A stretch of DNA of 43,045 nt from an uncultured Lachnospiraceae bacterium (GCA_947625775.1 CANQPM010000024.1:1-43045); one strand, 5' to 3'. Counted from the first letter of the stretch, positions 30,189 through 38,548 are shown. The notes: generated from the letters alone by a model not told the origin. Numbers and translations: made by a program.

Positions 30189-30816
30189 CGCGTTGATGGA
30201 CTTTTTCGGAGGAGTGACTTGGGAAAACAGGAGCGGTATGCCAGGCGTGGTTGTCGAGCTGTGGCTGTATGAACTTGTGAGGTGGCTTTTGCCGATTGGA
30301 ATATGCCTGATGTTTACAGGCGCATACCTGAAAAAGCAGCGCGAAATCGAAAGGCTTTCGTGTTACCGTTATGGAAGCATATTTGTATGGTGGGGAAGAA
30401 AATTTGCACGCAGTCTGTTTGCAGGGCTTTTGGCAGGAGAGGCGCTCGTTGCTGGCGCCATTGTGTACGATGCGGCAATGGCGGTAAAGTTTTCCGTAGA
30501 GAGCATAAAAATAATCGTACTGTGGAGTGTACATATTGTGACACTTGTGTCATTTATGCTTGTGTTGGAGCAGACAAGGCTGAAAGGCATATCGGCGATA
30601 GCGCTGCTGCTATTGGAAGGATTTACATTTATGTTTGGGTTTGAATACAGCAAAATTATTCCGTTTATGTGCGGAATGTGGGGAATGTATCTGCAAAGTG
30701 ACTGGTATGACAGTCAAAAGACGCTGTGCGCCTCTCGTGTAATCATAGCGCAGGGAATACTGATTTTGCTCAGCTTTATGCAAGGGGCAGCGCAGGAAAG
30801 GATTAAGGAAAAGTAA
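30181..30816 (+). CDS. Membrane protein of the ABC operon
   Basis: 211-residue membrane protein with about five to six hydrophobic segments (LVRWLLPIGICLMFTGAYL, AGLLAGEALVAGAIVY, IALLLLEGFTFMFGF). I do not recognise the family; by position it is the third membrane part of the transporter encoded here. ATG 30181 overlaps the preceding stop by 8 bases, and its stop overlaps the ATPase start by one base, a fully coupled arrangement. Confidence 0.7.
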   Translation: MDSALMDFFGGVTWENRSGMPGVVVELWLYELVRWLLPIGICLMFTGAYLKKQREIERLSCYRYGSIFVWWGRKFARSLFAGLLAGEALVAGAIVYDAAMAVKFSVESIKIIVLWSVHIVTLVSFMLVLEQTRLKGISAIALLLLEGFTFMFGFEYSKIIPFMCGMWGMYLQSDWYDSQKTLCASRVIIAQGILILLSFMQGAAQERIKEK

Positions 30817-31490
30817 TGAATGAGATTATAAGCATTGAAAATGTGACAAAAAGCTTTGGCAGTGCGACAGTGATTGACAACGTGAGTATTAAATTTGAGC
30901 GCGGGAAAATTTACGGCTTTATCGGGCGCAACGGTTCGGGGAAAACTGTGCTGTTCAAGCTTATAGTGGGTTATATGCGACCGACAAGCGGAAAAATAAC
31001 CGTGTGCGGAAAAGAAATCGGAAAGGACACGGACTTTGCCGAGAATATAGGCATTATCATAGAAAATCCAGGCTTCCTTGGCGGATATACAGGCTTTAAA
31101 AACCTTGAATATCTGGCGTCAATACGCGGCGTAATCGGCGCAGAGGAAATAAGGCATAGCATGGAAATGGCAGGTCTTGATCCGGGCAGCAGTAAAAAAG
31201 TTTCAAAATATTCTCTGGGAATGAGGCAGCGCCTTGGCATAGCGCAGGCGATAATGGAGTCCCCCGAGATACTTATCCTTGACGAGCCAATGAATGGAAT
31301 GGACAGGCAGGGCGTGGAGGACATAAGACAGATTTTGCTGCACCTAAAGGACGAGGGCAGGACAATCCTGCTTGCAAGCCATAGCAAAGAGGACATAGAA
31401 GTACTCTGCGACGAGGTATATGAGATGGATAAGGGAAAAGCTGTCAGGCAGGAAATGAACGTTATACGGCAGGCGGTGCAGAATGTATAG
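30816..31490 (+). CDS. ABC transporter ATP-binding protein
   Basis: 224-residue ATPase that would power the membrane proteins encoded just upstream. Walker A GRNGSGKT (37-44), signature SLGMRQR (133-139, a variant of LSGGQ usual in ABC-2 type exporters), Walker B LILDEP (153-158) followed by MNGMD, and H-loop in LLASHSKED are all present. The protein resembles the bacitracin/lantibiotic-type (CcmA/BcrA-like) exporters, often linked to LytTR or other two-component systems. ATG 30816 shares a base with the previous stop, and the regulator gene starts 8 bases before its end. Substrate unknown. Confidence 0.92.
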   Translation: MNEIISIENVTKSFGSATVIDNVSIKFERGKIYGFIGRNGSGKTVLFKLIVGYMRPTSGKITVCGKEIGKDTDFAENIGIIIENPGFLGGYTGFKNLEYLASIRGVIGAEEIRHSMEMAGLDPGSSKKVSKYSLGMRQRLGIAQAIMESPEILILDEPMNGMDRQGVEDIRQILLHLKDEGRTILLASHSKEDIEVLCDEVYEMDKGKAVRQEMNVIRQAVQNV

Positions 31491-32214
31491 AATAGGAATA
31501 TGCGATGACGACAAGGTTTTCTGCGCCGACTTGGAGGAGCGGCTTTACAGGATTTCCGAGGCGTTTTTTGAGAAGGTTGAAATTGAAGTCTGGTATTCGG
31601 GCGAGGATATAATGCGCGATATTTGCGGCAGGACGCTGTGCGACTTGCTTTTTCTTGATATCGAGCTTGTGAAGAAGGACGGTATCGAGGTTGGCAGGTT
31701 TATCCGTGACGAGCTTGAGGATATGCGGACGCAGATTGTGTATGTGTCGTCAAAGCAGGATTATGCGATGCAGCTTTTTAAGGTACAGCCGCTTGATTTT
31801 TTGATAAAGCCTGTGTCGGACAAGGCATTGGCGGAGACGCTGTCAAGAAGCGTCAGGCGGCAGAAAAGCGCGGATATTTGCTTTGAATACAAAAAGGGCG
31901 GCATAATGTTCAGAATCCCCACGAGTGACATAGCATATTTTGCAAGCACGGACAAAAAAATCAGGATAGTCAAAAAAAGCGGCGAGGAGGAATTTTACGG
32001 TAAGCTCAAAAGCATTGCGGACAGGCTTCCCGCTGATTTTATGCCTATTCATCAGTCATATATAATAAACCGCCGCTATGTCAGCGAATATTCATATGAT
32101 ACTGTCAAAATGGCGGATAAGACTGTGCTGAGCATAAGTAAGCCGTACAGAAAGGCAGTCAGAGACAGGCTTAAACAATTTCGGAAAGCGGAGATGGGAG
32201 ATTGGGATATATAA
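31483..32214 (+). CDS. LytTR-family response regulator
   Basis: 243-residue regulator. The receiver has D8/D9, phospho-acceptor D59 in LLFLDIELVKKDG, and the switch lysine in FLIKPVSD. The LytTR domain (about 130-235) has the HQSYIINRRYVSEY element and a terminal SKPYRKAVRDRLKQF. ATG 31483 overlaps the ATPase stop by 8 bases; the kinase start (TTG 32202) lies inside its own end. As the operon has its own promoter with a paired repeat (27355-27385), it may control its own transporter. Confidence 0.92.
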   Translation: MYRIGICDDDKVFCADLEERLYRISEAFFEKVEIEVWYSGEDIMRDICGRTLCDLLFLDIELVKKDGIEVGRFIRDELEDMRTQIVYVSSKQDYAMQLFKVQPLDFLIKPVSDKALAETLSRSVRRQKSADICFEYKKGGIMFRIPTSDIAYFASTDKKIRIVKKSGEEEFYGKLKSIADRLPADFMPIHQSYIINRRYVSEYSYDTVKMADKTVLSISKPYRKAVRDRLKQFRKAEMGDWDI

Positions 32215-33467
32215 GTTATTATTTTGTGATTGAACCGATAGTTAATGTCCTGCGCGTGCTTTTGATAAGAAAGCTTATGGGACTGTTCCTTGCGGAAAAA
32301 GACGGAAAACGCGCGCTGCTCAATGGGGCTTACGGCGCGTATTTTCTTATTACGACGGTTTTGTATATAGCTTTTGGGGTTTCAGCCGCATATGAGGCGG
32401 GGTGCTTTGCAGGTCTATTTGGGCTTATGCTTTTATACGACAATGTGTGGGACAGGCGCATTTGGGCTGTGTTCAGCGTATTTTTCATAGATATGGCGTG
32501 TATGCTTGCGGCATTGTATATGCTTTCGGATATGGAAATCGCCCCTCGGTTTTCGTTTCAGGTGTTTTTGCTGCTTACATGCGTGGCGCTTATGAGATGT
32601 ATTTCCTCGCATGGCGGATACGCGGACAGGGAAATGGAGCTTGGCAGAGGGCAGACGCTTATTTCGGCGGCAATTCCGACAGTGAGCGCTGCGGTACTGT
32701 GCGCCCTGATGCATGGAAATACAGGGAATACTGTATCTGCGCTGATATGCGTTTCGATGCTTGTGATAAATATAGGTGTGTTTTATCTTTGCCATATGAT
32801 GGCGGAAAACTACAGGCAGCTTCATGAAAGCGGCATATACAGGCAGCAGACATATGCTTATCAAAATCAGCTTGACATAATAATGGAATCGCAGGGACGC
32901 ATCAGGGCGTTAAGGCATGATATGAAAAATCATATACTGGCGTTGGAGCTGCTTTTGCAGAGGCAGGAATGGGGCGAGGCAAAGAGGTATTTAAGCTCTA
33001 TGCAGGGCTTTATGGAAAATCCCGCCGAGTATGCCGCGACAGGCAATGACGCCGTGGACAGCCTGCTTAATTACAAGCTGCGCAGGGCAAAGGAAATGCT
33101 TAACACTGTAGAAACGAAGATTAACATACCTGAAAAGCTGATTTTGCACTCATTTGATTTGAATGTGGTGCTCGGCAATCTGCTTGACAATGCGATAGAT
33201 GCGGCGGCGCAGACGGACGAAAAGCGTCTTAGGGTGGAGATAAAGCTTGACAGAGGGATATTGTTTATTAATATGCGTAACAGCTGCAGGGAGACTGGCA
33301 GCGGGCATTTCAGGCGGCTTGAAACCACAAAGGCAGACGCCGCAAACCATGGCATAGGGCTTGGCAATGTGCGGAGGATAGTTGAGAAGTACCATGGCGA
33401 CATGGATATGGCGTGTGAGGCGGGAGGTATGGAGATTGATATTATTATGTATGTTGATGAGCTGTGA
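32202..33467 (+). CDS. GHKL sensor histidine kinase
   Basis: 421-residue membrane kinase with about six to seven membrane segments (10-200), a linker, the H-box RALRHDMKNH with H239, the N-box VLGNLLDNAIDAA and the G-box HGIGLGNVRRIVEKYHG. The start is TTG 32202 with GGAG 8 bases upstream, 13 bases inside the regulator gene; no ATG in frame serves better. It should phosphorylate the LytTR protein encoded just upstream. Its signal may involve the lipoprotein or transporter of the same operon. Confidence 0.9.
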   Translation: MGYISYYFVIEPIVNVLRVLLIRKLMGLFLAEKDGKRALLNGAYGAYFLITTVLYIAFGVSAAYEAGCFAGLFGLMLLYDNVWDRRIWAVFSVFFIDMACMLAALYMLSDMEIAPRFSFQVFLLLTCVALMRCISSHGGYADREMELGRGQTLISAAIPTVSAAVLCALMHGNTGNTVSALICVSMLVINIGVFYLCHMMAENYRQLHESGIYRQQTYAYQNQLDIIMESQGRIRALRHDMKNHILALELLLQRQEWGEAKRYLSSMQGFMENPAEYAATGNDAVDSLLNYKLRRAKEMLNTVETKINIPEKLILHSFDLNVVLGNLLDNAIDAAAQTDEKRLRVEIKLDRGILFINMRNSCRETGSGHFRRLETTKADAANHGIGLGNVRRIVEKYHGDMDMACEAGGMEIDIIMYVDEL

Positions 33468-33482
33468 TTGAGCAGGCAATAG

Positions 33483-33514
33483 AAGTTATCATTTGTAATT
33501 CGCAGAGATAACTT
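33483..33514 (+). terminator. Hairpin after the ABC/two-component operon
   Basis: AAGTTATC (33483-33490) and GATAACTT (33507-33514) form a perfect 8-bp stem with a 16-base loop. No T-tract follows, so termination would be weak; it may instead be part of the control region of the restriction-modification island that starts at 33519. Confidence 0.4.
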
Positions 33515-33518
33515 AAAT

Positions 33519-33561
33519 GTTGCTTAAAATCGGTTGCAATGACATTGAATGATTGTATAAT
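33519..33561 (+). promoter_or_regulatory. Promoter and operator for first methyltransferase
   Basis: GTTGCTTAAAA (33519-33529) is followed by GTTGC (33533-33537), 14 bases after the first GTTGC. The second overlaps the -35 TTGCAA (33534-33539); TATAAT is at 33556-33561 with a 16-base spacer. The same word is at the other two promoters of this island. Confidence 0.6.
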
Positions 33562-33592
33562 AATAAATACTTGACTGAGAAAGGAATAATTA

Positions 33593-34309
33593 TTGATATC
33601 AGAAAATCATAGTATTTATAAGCTTTTTAATGAGGATTGCAAATGTCTGATGAAGCGGATGCCGTCACAATCTGTAGATTTGATCCTGACAGATCCGCCG
33701 TATAACATTTCACAGTATTCTACTGGCAATATTTCCCGAGAAGGAAAAACTGCGTTAAATAATGATATTGCTGACTGGGATAAAGAAAAAATTAATCCGG
33801 TTGAGTATGTAAACGCATTTAAGCGCATTATTAAGCCAAAAGGTAATATCATTATTTTTGCGGGGTATAATCAAATTGGAGAATGGCATAAAGCATTTGA
33901 TAATGAATTTGATACATTCCAAATGTTTGTATGGCATAAGACTAATCCGCCCCCTAAGATATATAAAAATGGATTTCTCAATAGTTGTGAATTTGCAATT
34001 TTTCTGTGGAATAAAGGACATATATGGAACTTTTTATCGCAGGATGAGATGCATAATTTCTTTGAATGTCCAATTTGTTCATATCCGGAGCGTCTAAAAG
34101 AGCCTTTTCATGCTACACAAAAACCATTAAAATTAATTAATTATTTTATAAATATTGCATCAAACCCAAGAGCAATAGTATTTGATCCATTTATGGGTGT
34201 TGGGACAACAGGGGTATCGGCAGTACTGAATCGGAGAAAGTTTATCGGAGCTGAAATTAATTTTGATTATACTATGGCGGCGAATCGAAGAATATCAGAG
34301 ATAATATAA
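33593..34309 (+). CDS. Beta-class DNA methyltransferase (M1)
   Basis: 238-residue DNA N6-adenine or N4-cytosine methyltransferase. The catalytic motif DPPY (34-37) comes first and the S-adenosylmethionine motif FDPFMGVGTTG (197-207) last, the beta-class order. Conserved pieces around WHKTNPPPK and HATQKPLKLI agree. It is closely related along its length to the product of 35512 (both read DPPYNI...QYSTGNI), so the pair arose by duplication, and each may modify one strand of a non-palindromic site or overlapping sites. The start is TTG 33593 with AAAGGA 7-8 bases upstream; no suitable ATG exists. Base-composition is AT-rich compared with the core genes that follow. Confidence 0.88.
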   Translation: MISENHSIYKLFNEDCKCLMKRMPSQSVDLILTDPPYNISQYSTGNISREGKTALNNDIADWDKEKINPVEYVNAFKRIIKPKGNIIIFAGYNQIGEWHKAFDNEFDTFQMFVWHKTNPPPKIYKNGFLNSCEFAIFLWNKGHIWNFLSQDEMHNFFECPICSYPERLKEPFHATQKPLKLINYFINIASNPRAIVFDPFMGVGTTGVSAVLNRRKFIGAEINFDYTMAANRRISEII

Positions 34310-34311
34310 AA

Positions 34312-34356
34312 GTTGCTTAAAAACCGTTGTTTTAAAAACATCTATTAAGATACAAT
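34312..34356 (+). promoter_or_regulatory. Promoter and operator for the controller and endonuclease genes
   Basis: GTTGCTTAAAA (34312-34322) and GTTGT (34326-34330), 14 bases apart, overlap the -35 TTGTTT (34327-34332); TACAAT (34351-34356) follows after 18 bases. This controls the XRE controller, endonuclease and probably second methyltransferase genes. Confidence 0.55.
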
Positions 34357-34392
34357 TTTAATGTCGCCATAAAAAGGAGGAAGCATCGAAAT

Positions 34393-34617
34393 ATGATTAC
34401 TGCTGAGTTAGGGGAAAGAATAAAAGAGCTGAGAAAGAAAACCGGTTTAAGTCAGGAAAAGTTTGCTCTAAAAATTGATATGGACAGAACTTATTTTGCA
34501 ACTGTTGAATCAGGCAGAAGGAATATATCTCTGATAAATATACAAAAAATAGCTGATGGGCTGGGTGTTTCCATATCGGAATTATTTGAAGGGCTGGGGG
34601 AAAATCAAAATGAATGA
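34393..34617 (+). CDS. XRE controller protein of the restriction-modification island
   Basis: 74-residue single-domain XRE helix-turn-helix protein (LGERIKELRKKTGLSQEKFA then MDRTYFATVESGRRNIS). Size and position immediately before an endonuclease gene, with which it overlaps by 8 bases, are those of C (controller) proteins, which delay endonuclease expression and tune methyltransferases when the system enters a new cell. The start is ATG 34393 with AAAGGAGGAAG 9-14 bases upstream. The repeated GTTGCTTAAAA word overlapping its own -35 region and those of both other island promoters is its likely target. Confidence 0.85.
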   Translation: MITAELGERIKELRKKTGLSQEKFALKIDMDRTYFATVESGRRNISLINIQKIADGLGVSISELFEGLGENQNE

Positions 34618-35476
34618 TACTGAAGAAAAAATCAAAAAGATCGTATATGAGGAATTTTCTAAACTTATACGAAATATCGAGGGTGATTTTAAGACAAATT
34701 ATGTTAAAAAAAGATATAATTTTTTGCTAAGCCAGCTTGATGAAAATATTACAGCAAATATGGTTTTTGTAAGCAGCTTTGAGTCGAAAAGCGGGTTTGC
34801 CATTGAAACATGCGCAAAGAGAATTGCACGATTAAAGTTTGGTGATGAAAATGTCCCGGCGATTGTAAATCCGAGAAATATAAGACATAATATAAATCCC
34901 GGAAACGTAAACGGGCAGATTATTGTTACAGACATAAACGTTGATAATGGCGAGCTTAGAGGTATAATTTCAAATTTCAGAGCGACTAATGTTGCAGCAG
35001 GTAAGGGAAGTTCAAGGTCAGAGAGCAAGGTTAATCAGGAAAGCATAAAAAGTCTGCTTCCGGTGGCACATGAATACAAAACGGAAGTATATCATATCAA
35101 ACCTGTTGATTTAGCCTTTTTTGACGGAAAAAACTGGATAATACTGGAACTTAAAGCAGGCGGAGGTTTGGACAGTTCTAATGCGCCGGCTAATGTGGAA
35201 AAGCTTCTGACTATTTATGCAGGTCTTAATGTGGTTAATTCCAAAGTATACTTTGCTACTTTTTATAATAAAAATGGAGAAGGAAATACTTGGACAGGAG
35301 CTGTGAAAAAGCATATGGCGTTTCCGGAGATGTTTCTCATAGGGAAGGAATTTTGGAATATGATTTTGCCGAATAAAATTACATATGAGCGTTTTACGGA
35401 ATTGTACAGAATAGCACTTGAAGAAATTGACTTAAATTCAAGGATTAGAGAAATGATTAAGAATACAGTAAAATAA
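34610..35476 (+). CDS. Type II restriction endonuclease, probably TdeIII-like
   Basis: 288-residue endonuclease candidate. It shows a PD-(D/E)XK core: D167 in KPVDLAFFDG and E180-x-K182 in IILELKAGGG, followed by a conserved-looking GLDSSNAPANVEK stretch. The segments SGFAIETCAKRIARLKF (61-77) and LIGKEFW near the end recall the TdeIII family (which recognises GGNCC), but this rests on memory and the target site cannot be deduced. It is flanked by a controller gene (8-base overlap) and methyltransferases, which strongly supports its role. The start is ATG 34610 with GGGGGAAAA about 8 bases upstream; the longer frame from 34556 is less likely. Confidence 0.75.
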   Translation: MNDTEEKIKKIVYEEFSKLIRNIEGDFKTNYVKKRYNFLLSQLDENITANMVFVSSFESKSGFAIETCAKRIARLKFGDENVPAIVNPRNIRHNINPGNVNGQIIVTDINVDNGELRGIISNFRATNVAAGKGSSRSESKVNQESIKSLLPVAHEYKTEVYHIKPVDLAFFDGKNWIILELKAGGGLDSSNAPANVEKLLTIYAGLNVVNSKVYFATFYNKNGEGNTWTGAVKKHMAFPEMFLIGKEFWNMILPNKITYERFTELYRIALEEIDLNSRIREMIKNTVK

Positions 35477-35511
35477 ACTGATTTATGTAAACAGGAGTGC
35501 AAGACATTGCT

Positions 35512-36213
35512 ATGGAAAATATTGAACTTAAAAATGAGGACTGTATAAATTATATAAAAAAAATGCCTGATAAATCGATAGATTTGATTTTAACAGACCC
35601 GCCATACAATATCGCACAATACTCAACAGGAAATATCCCTTTGCCGGGACGCAGTGCTGTCAATAACGATCTTGGAGAATGGGACTTAAGGGAAATTAAT
35701 CCTGCTGATTTTGTTGAAGACTTTAAGCGCATATTAAAGCCAAATGGAAATATTTTTATCTTTACAAGTTATAATCTGATTGGTAAATGGCATGAAGCTT
35801 TTGATTCTGATTTTGATACTTTTCAATATTTTATATGGCATAAAACAAATCCTATGCCAAAGATATTCAAAAACGGTTTTTTGAATAGTTGTGAAATGAT
35901 TATATGTTTATGGAATAAAAAACATAAATGGAATTTTTCAACACAGAATGAAATGCACAATTATTTTGAGTGCCCGATTTGTATGGGAAATGAAAGATTA
36001 AAATCGCCAAAGCATCCTTCTCAGAAACCGCTGAAATTGATGCGCCATTTAATAAAAATAGCCAGTGATGAAGGTGATGTAGTATTTGACCCATTTATGG
36101 GAGTTGGATCTACGGGAGTTGCCGCAAAAGAATTAAAAAGAAAATTTATTGGATGTGAGATAGACTCTGTATTTTTTGGGGCGGCTAGAAGGCGGATTGA
36201 GGAAACTTTATAA
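35512..36213 (+). CDS. Beta-class DNA methyltransferase (M2)
   Basis: 233-residue DNA methyltransferase, paralogue of the 33593 product. DPPY is at 29-32 and FDPFMGVGSTG at 192-202. Shared blocks include QYSTGNI, WHKTNPMPK and SQKPLKLM. It lies 35 bases after the endonuclease, probably on the same transcript, so its expression should rise together with the endonuclease. ATG 35512 is used, although AGGAG is 14-15 bases away; a GTG at 35497 is an alternative but sits on the ribosome site. It converges on the Dam-type gene. Confidence 0.87.
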   Translation: MENIELKNEDCINYIKKMPDKSIDLILTDPPYNIAQYSTGNIPLPGRSAVNNDLGEWDLREINPADFVEDFKRILKPNGNIFIFTSYNLIGKWHEAFDSDFDTFQYFIWHKTNPMPKIFKNGFLNSCEMIICLWNKKHKWNFSTQNEMHNYFECPICMGNERLKSPKHPSQKPLKLMRHLIKIASDEGDVVFDPFMGVGSTGVAAKELKRKFIGCEIDSVFFGAARRRIEETL

Positions 36214-36247
36214 TGCTTCTAACTGCCCGCAAAAAATATTTTAAATT

Positions 36248-37306
36248 CTAATAGTTTGTAATTATGAGATGCTCGGAGTTTCTGTCATTTCGGTTCATAA
36301 AACTTACCATATATTTTTTGTCAAAACTTGTAATGTTGAAACTGTCCTTATATAAATTGTAAATGAAATCGGTGTTTTTTATTATTAGTAACAGTTTTGC
36401 GGGCGTTCGCTTTAAACATTCGCATAACCGTATCTGTTCATCTTTGCCAAATTCATTCCCGGCATATGTTGAAAAGTCAGTGTCATATGGAGGATCTAAA
36501 AAAACGAAATCATCAGATGTGAGATTGAGTGAATCCATAAACGGCTCAAAATCATCGCAGCAAATATTTGTTTTTTGTAGTTTTTCATATAACTCATCAG
36601 ACAATAAATAGTCTATTTTTTTTTGAAAATCTTTTCTGTTATATGATATGCCGCCATATGGGACATTAAATTTGCCATTGCTGTTATATCGGAACATAGA
36701 TGAATAACAATATTCACGTACAAAAAAGAATACGGCGGCTTGATGTCCCTTGGTCAATTCCTGTAAATGATTTTGTAGATAACGTATGTACATATAATAT
36801 GAAGACTTTAGTGCTGCTTCCATGTTATCAAGTCTGTCAGCGTTTGATATTTCACCATGTTCTCTTTCGAGTTTTTGCGCGCGTGCGATTTTGCCTTTTA
36901 GATTCCTGTTAAGCTCGTCAATGAACACCGTATTATAATTACCTGCTAATTTACATAAAAAGTCTTTATATTGCTCAATAAAATCATTTATTGATAAACG
37001 TGAATGATATAATTTAAGAATTGTGTCTTTATTTTCATCAACTAAGGTGCCTAAAGAAGTAAATTCGTTATTTTCCTGTTGAATAAAATATATAAAATCA
37101 TTATCCTTATTTCTGATACAATTGTAAAGATTTATTAATTCATAGGATTTATCATTTATGCAGCATTGCGCCGCTTCTGTGTCGAAAAATACTGCGCCGC
37201 CGCCGACAAATGGTTCTACGAAACGACCAGAATAATCGGGCATATATTTTCTGATTATTGGCAATTCTTTTTCCTTGCCGCCGGGCCATTTTAATATTGT
37301 TTTCAC
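36248..37306 (-). CDS. D12-class (Dam-type) DNA N6-adenine methyltransferase
   Basis: 352-residue alpha-class adenine methyltransferase. KWPGGK (6-11) and EPFVGGGAVFF (31-41) bind S-adenosylmethionine, and DPPY (271-274) followed by DTDFSTYAGNEFGKDEQ is the catalytic region with the F-x-x-Y...F-x-x-x-D/E-Q pattern of Dam proteins, which usually methylate GATC. It is longer than E. coli Dam because of a charged helical insert (about 80-165). ATG 37306 is preceded by GGGGGATAT on the minus strand. It is encoded opposite to the rest of the island but has the same operator word at its promoter, so it belongs to the same system. Confidence 0.87.
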   Translation of the reverse strand: MKTILKWPGGKEKELPIIRKYMPDYSGRFVEPFVGGGAVFFDTEAAQCCINDKSYELINLYNCIRNKDNDFIYFIQQENNEFTSLGTLVDENKDTILKLYHSRLSINDFIEQYKDFLCKLAGNYNTVFIDELNRNLKGKIARAQKLEREHGEISNADRLDNMEAALKSSYYMYIRYLQNHLQELTKGHQAAVFFFVREYCYSSMFRYNSNGKFNVPYGGISYNRKDFQKKIDYLLSDELYEKLQKTNICCDDFEPFMDSLNLTSDDFVFLDPPYDTDFSTYAGNEFGKDEQIRLCECLKRTPAKLLLIIKNTDFIYNLYKDSFNITSFDKKYMVSFMNRNDRNSEHLIITNY

Positions 37307-37332
37307 TATATATCCCCCTTATTTATAAGTCC

Positions 37333-37367
37333 ATTATAGGATAACATAATTGTTGCTTAAAAGCAAC
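37333..37367 (-). promoter_or_regulatory. Promoter and palindromic operator for the Dam-type gene
   Basis: On the minus strand TATAAT lies at plus-strand 37333-37338. GTTGCTT (37352-37358) and AAGCAAC (37361-37367) form an inverted repeat with a 2-base centre, covering the expected -35 position (about 37356-37361). The plus-strand word GTTGCTTAAAA is identical to that at the other two island promoters. Confidence 0.6.
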
Positions 37368-37418
37368 TAAATTTTTGCGGCGATATATAAAATATAAATG
37401 CTTTCCAGTCCAAAACGC

Positions 37419-37447
37419 TTGTCATAAAGCAGAATAAATGCTATATT
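37419..37447 (+). promoter_or_regulatory. Promoter for birA
   Basis: TTGTCA (37419-37424) and TATATT (37442-37447) are 17 bases apart, with TG at 37439-37440 giving an extended -10. The birA ATG is at 37553, leaving a leader of about 100 bases. Confidence 0.6.
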
Positions 37448-37455
37448 ATAGATTA

Positions 37456-37503
37456 AAACAGGCGCAGAGTCTTGTCGAAGCTGCCAAGGCTTTATGCCTG
37501 TTT
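37456..37503 (+). promoter_or_regulatory. Inverted repeat in the birA leader
   Basis: AAACAGGC (37456-37463) and GCCTGTTT (37496-37503) pair over 8 bases around a 32-base loop, followed by a modest T-rich stretch. It may be a weak attenuator in the birA leader; no known riboswitch was recognised. Confidence 0.35.
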
Positions 37504-37552
37504 ATTGTATGTTGATTTAAGTGTCCGTTAAAGCGGACCGTGGGTATAAATT

Positions 37553-38548
37553 ATGAAAAAAGACGAAATTATTAAAAAGCTCCGCTGTGCAGACGGCTAC
37601 ATCAGTGGACAGGAACTGTGCGAGTGCTTTGGCGTGTCACGCACAGCGGTGTGGAAAGCAATAAAACAGCTGGAAAAAGACGGCTATAAAATAGAGGCAG
37701 TCAACAACAGAGGCTACCGCCTTATCGAAGACGCCGAAAGTGATATACTTTCGCAAGCTTCAATTGAAAGCTATATCGAAACAAAATGGGCGGCAAAGAA
37801 CCTTCTTTTCAAAAAAGAGACAGGCTCTACAAACATAGACGCCAAATCGCTTGGCGAGAATGGCGCTGTGTCAGGCACGCTTGTCGTGGCAGACCGCCAG
37901 ACGGCAGGGCTTGGCAGACGCGGGCGTTCGTGGGTGTCGGAAGCGGGCGAGAATATTTACATGTCAATCATGCTGCGCCCCGACTGTCGCCCTGAAAAGG
38001 CATCGATGCTCACGCTTGTCATGGCGCTTGCGGCGTTTGAAGCGGTAAACGAGCTTCGGACAGAAACGGCGCGCGCACTGATAAAGTGGCCAAATGATAT
38101 CGTGATAAACGGCAAGAAAGTCTGCGGCATACTTACAGAGATGAGCGCGGAGCTTGACGGCATACATTATGTCGTGACCGGCATAGGCATAAATTCAAAC
38201 CAGACACGGTTTGACGGCGAAATAGCAGACAGGGCGACTTCCATTTTCAATGAAACAGGAAGAAAAGTAAACAGGGCAAAGCTTATCGGGCGCACGATGC
38301 ATTACCTTGAAAAATATTATGCGGAATTTGAAAAAAGCCAGGATATGTCGCGGCTAATGGAGCGGTACAACAGCTTTCTGGCAAATATGGACGAGAAAGT
38401 ACGGGTGCTCGATCCAAAAGGCGAATACGACGGCACGGCAAGGGGCATTAATGAAAAAGGCGAGCTTATCGTCGACAGGGCAGACGGCGGCAGGGAGTAT
38501 GTATTTGCGGGCGAGGTGTCGGTAAGAGGCGTGTACGGATATGTATAA
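37553..38548 (+). CDS. birA: Bifunctional biotin-protein ligase/biotin operon repressor
   Basis: 331-residue protein with both functions of BirA. The N-terminal winged helix (about 5-60, ELCECFGVSRTAVWKAIKQL) binds the biotin operator; the central catalytic domain has GLGRRGRSW (119-127), the biotinoyl-AMP loop, and KWPND (178-182); the C-terminal SH3-like part follows. It activates biotin as biotinoyl-AMP and attaches it to carboxylases, and represses biotin genes when charged. ATG 37553 has only a weak ribosome site (a GGGT at 37540s), so translation may be low. First gene of the housekeeping block. Confidence 0.94.
   Translation: MKKDEIIKKLRCADGYISGQELCECFGVSRTAVWKAIKQLEKDGYKIEAVNNRGYRLIEDAESDILSQASIESYIETKWAAKNLLFKKETGSTNIDAKSLGENGAVSGTLVVADRQTAGLGRRGRSWVSEAGENIYMSIMLRPDCRPEKASMLTLVMALAAFEAVNELRTETARALIKWPNDIVINGKKVCGILTEMSAELDGIHYVVTGIGINSNQTRFDGEIADRATSIFNETGRKVNRAKLIGRTMHYLEKYYAEFEKSQDMSRLMERYNSFLANMDEKVRVLDPKGEYDGTARGINEKGELIVDRADGGREYVFAGEVSVRGVYGYV

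Noticed and set aside
37456-37503. Biotin-related riboswitch in the birA leader
   Set aside because: Only one simple stem is visible and no known riboswitch core was recognised.
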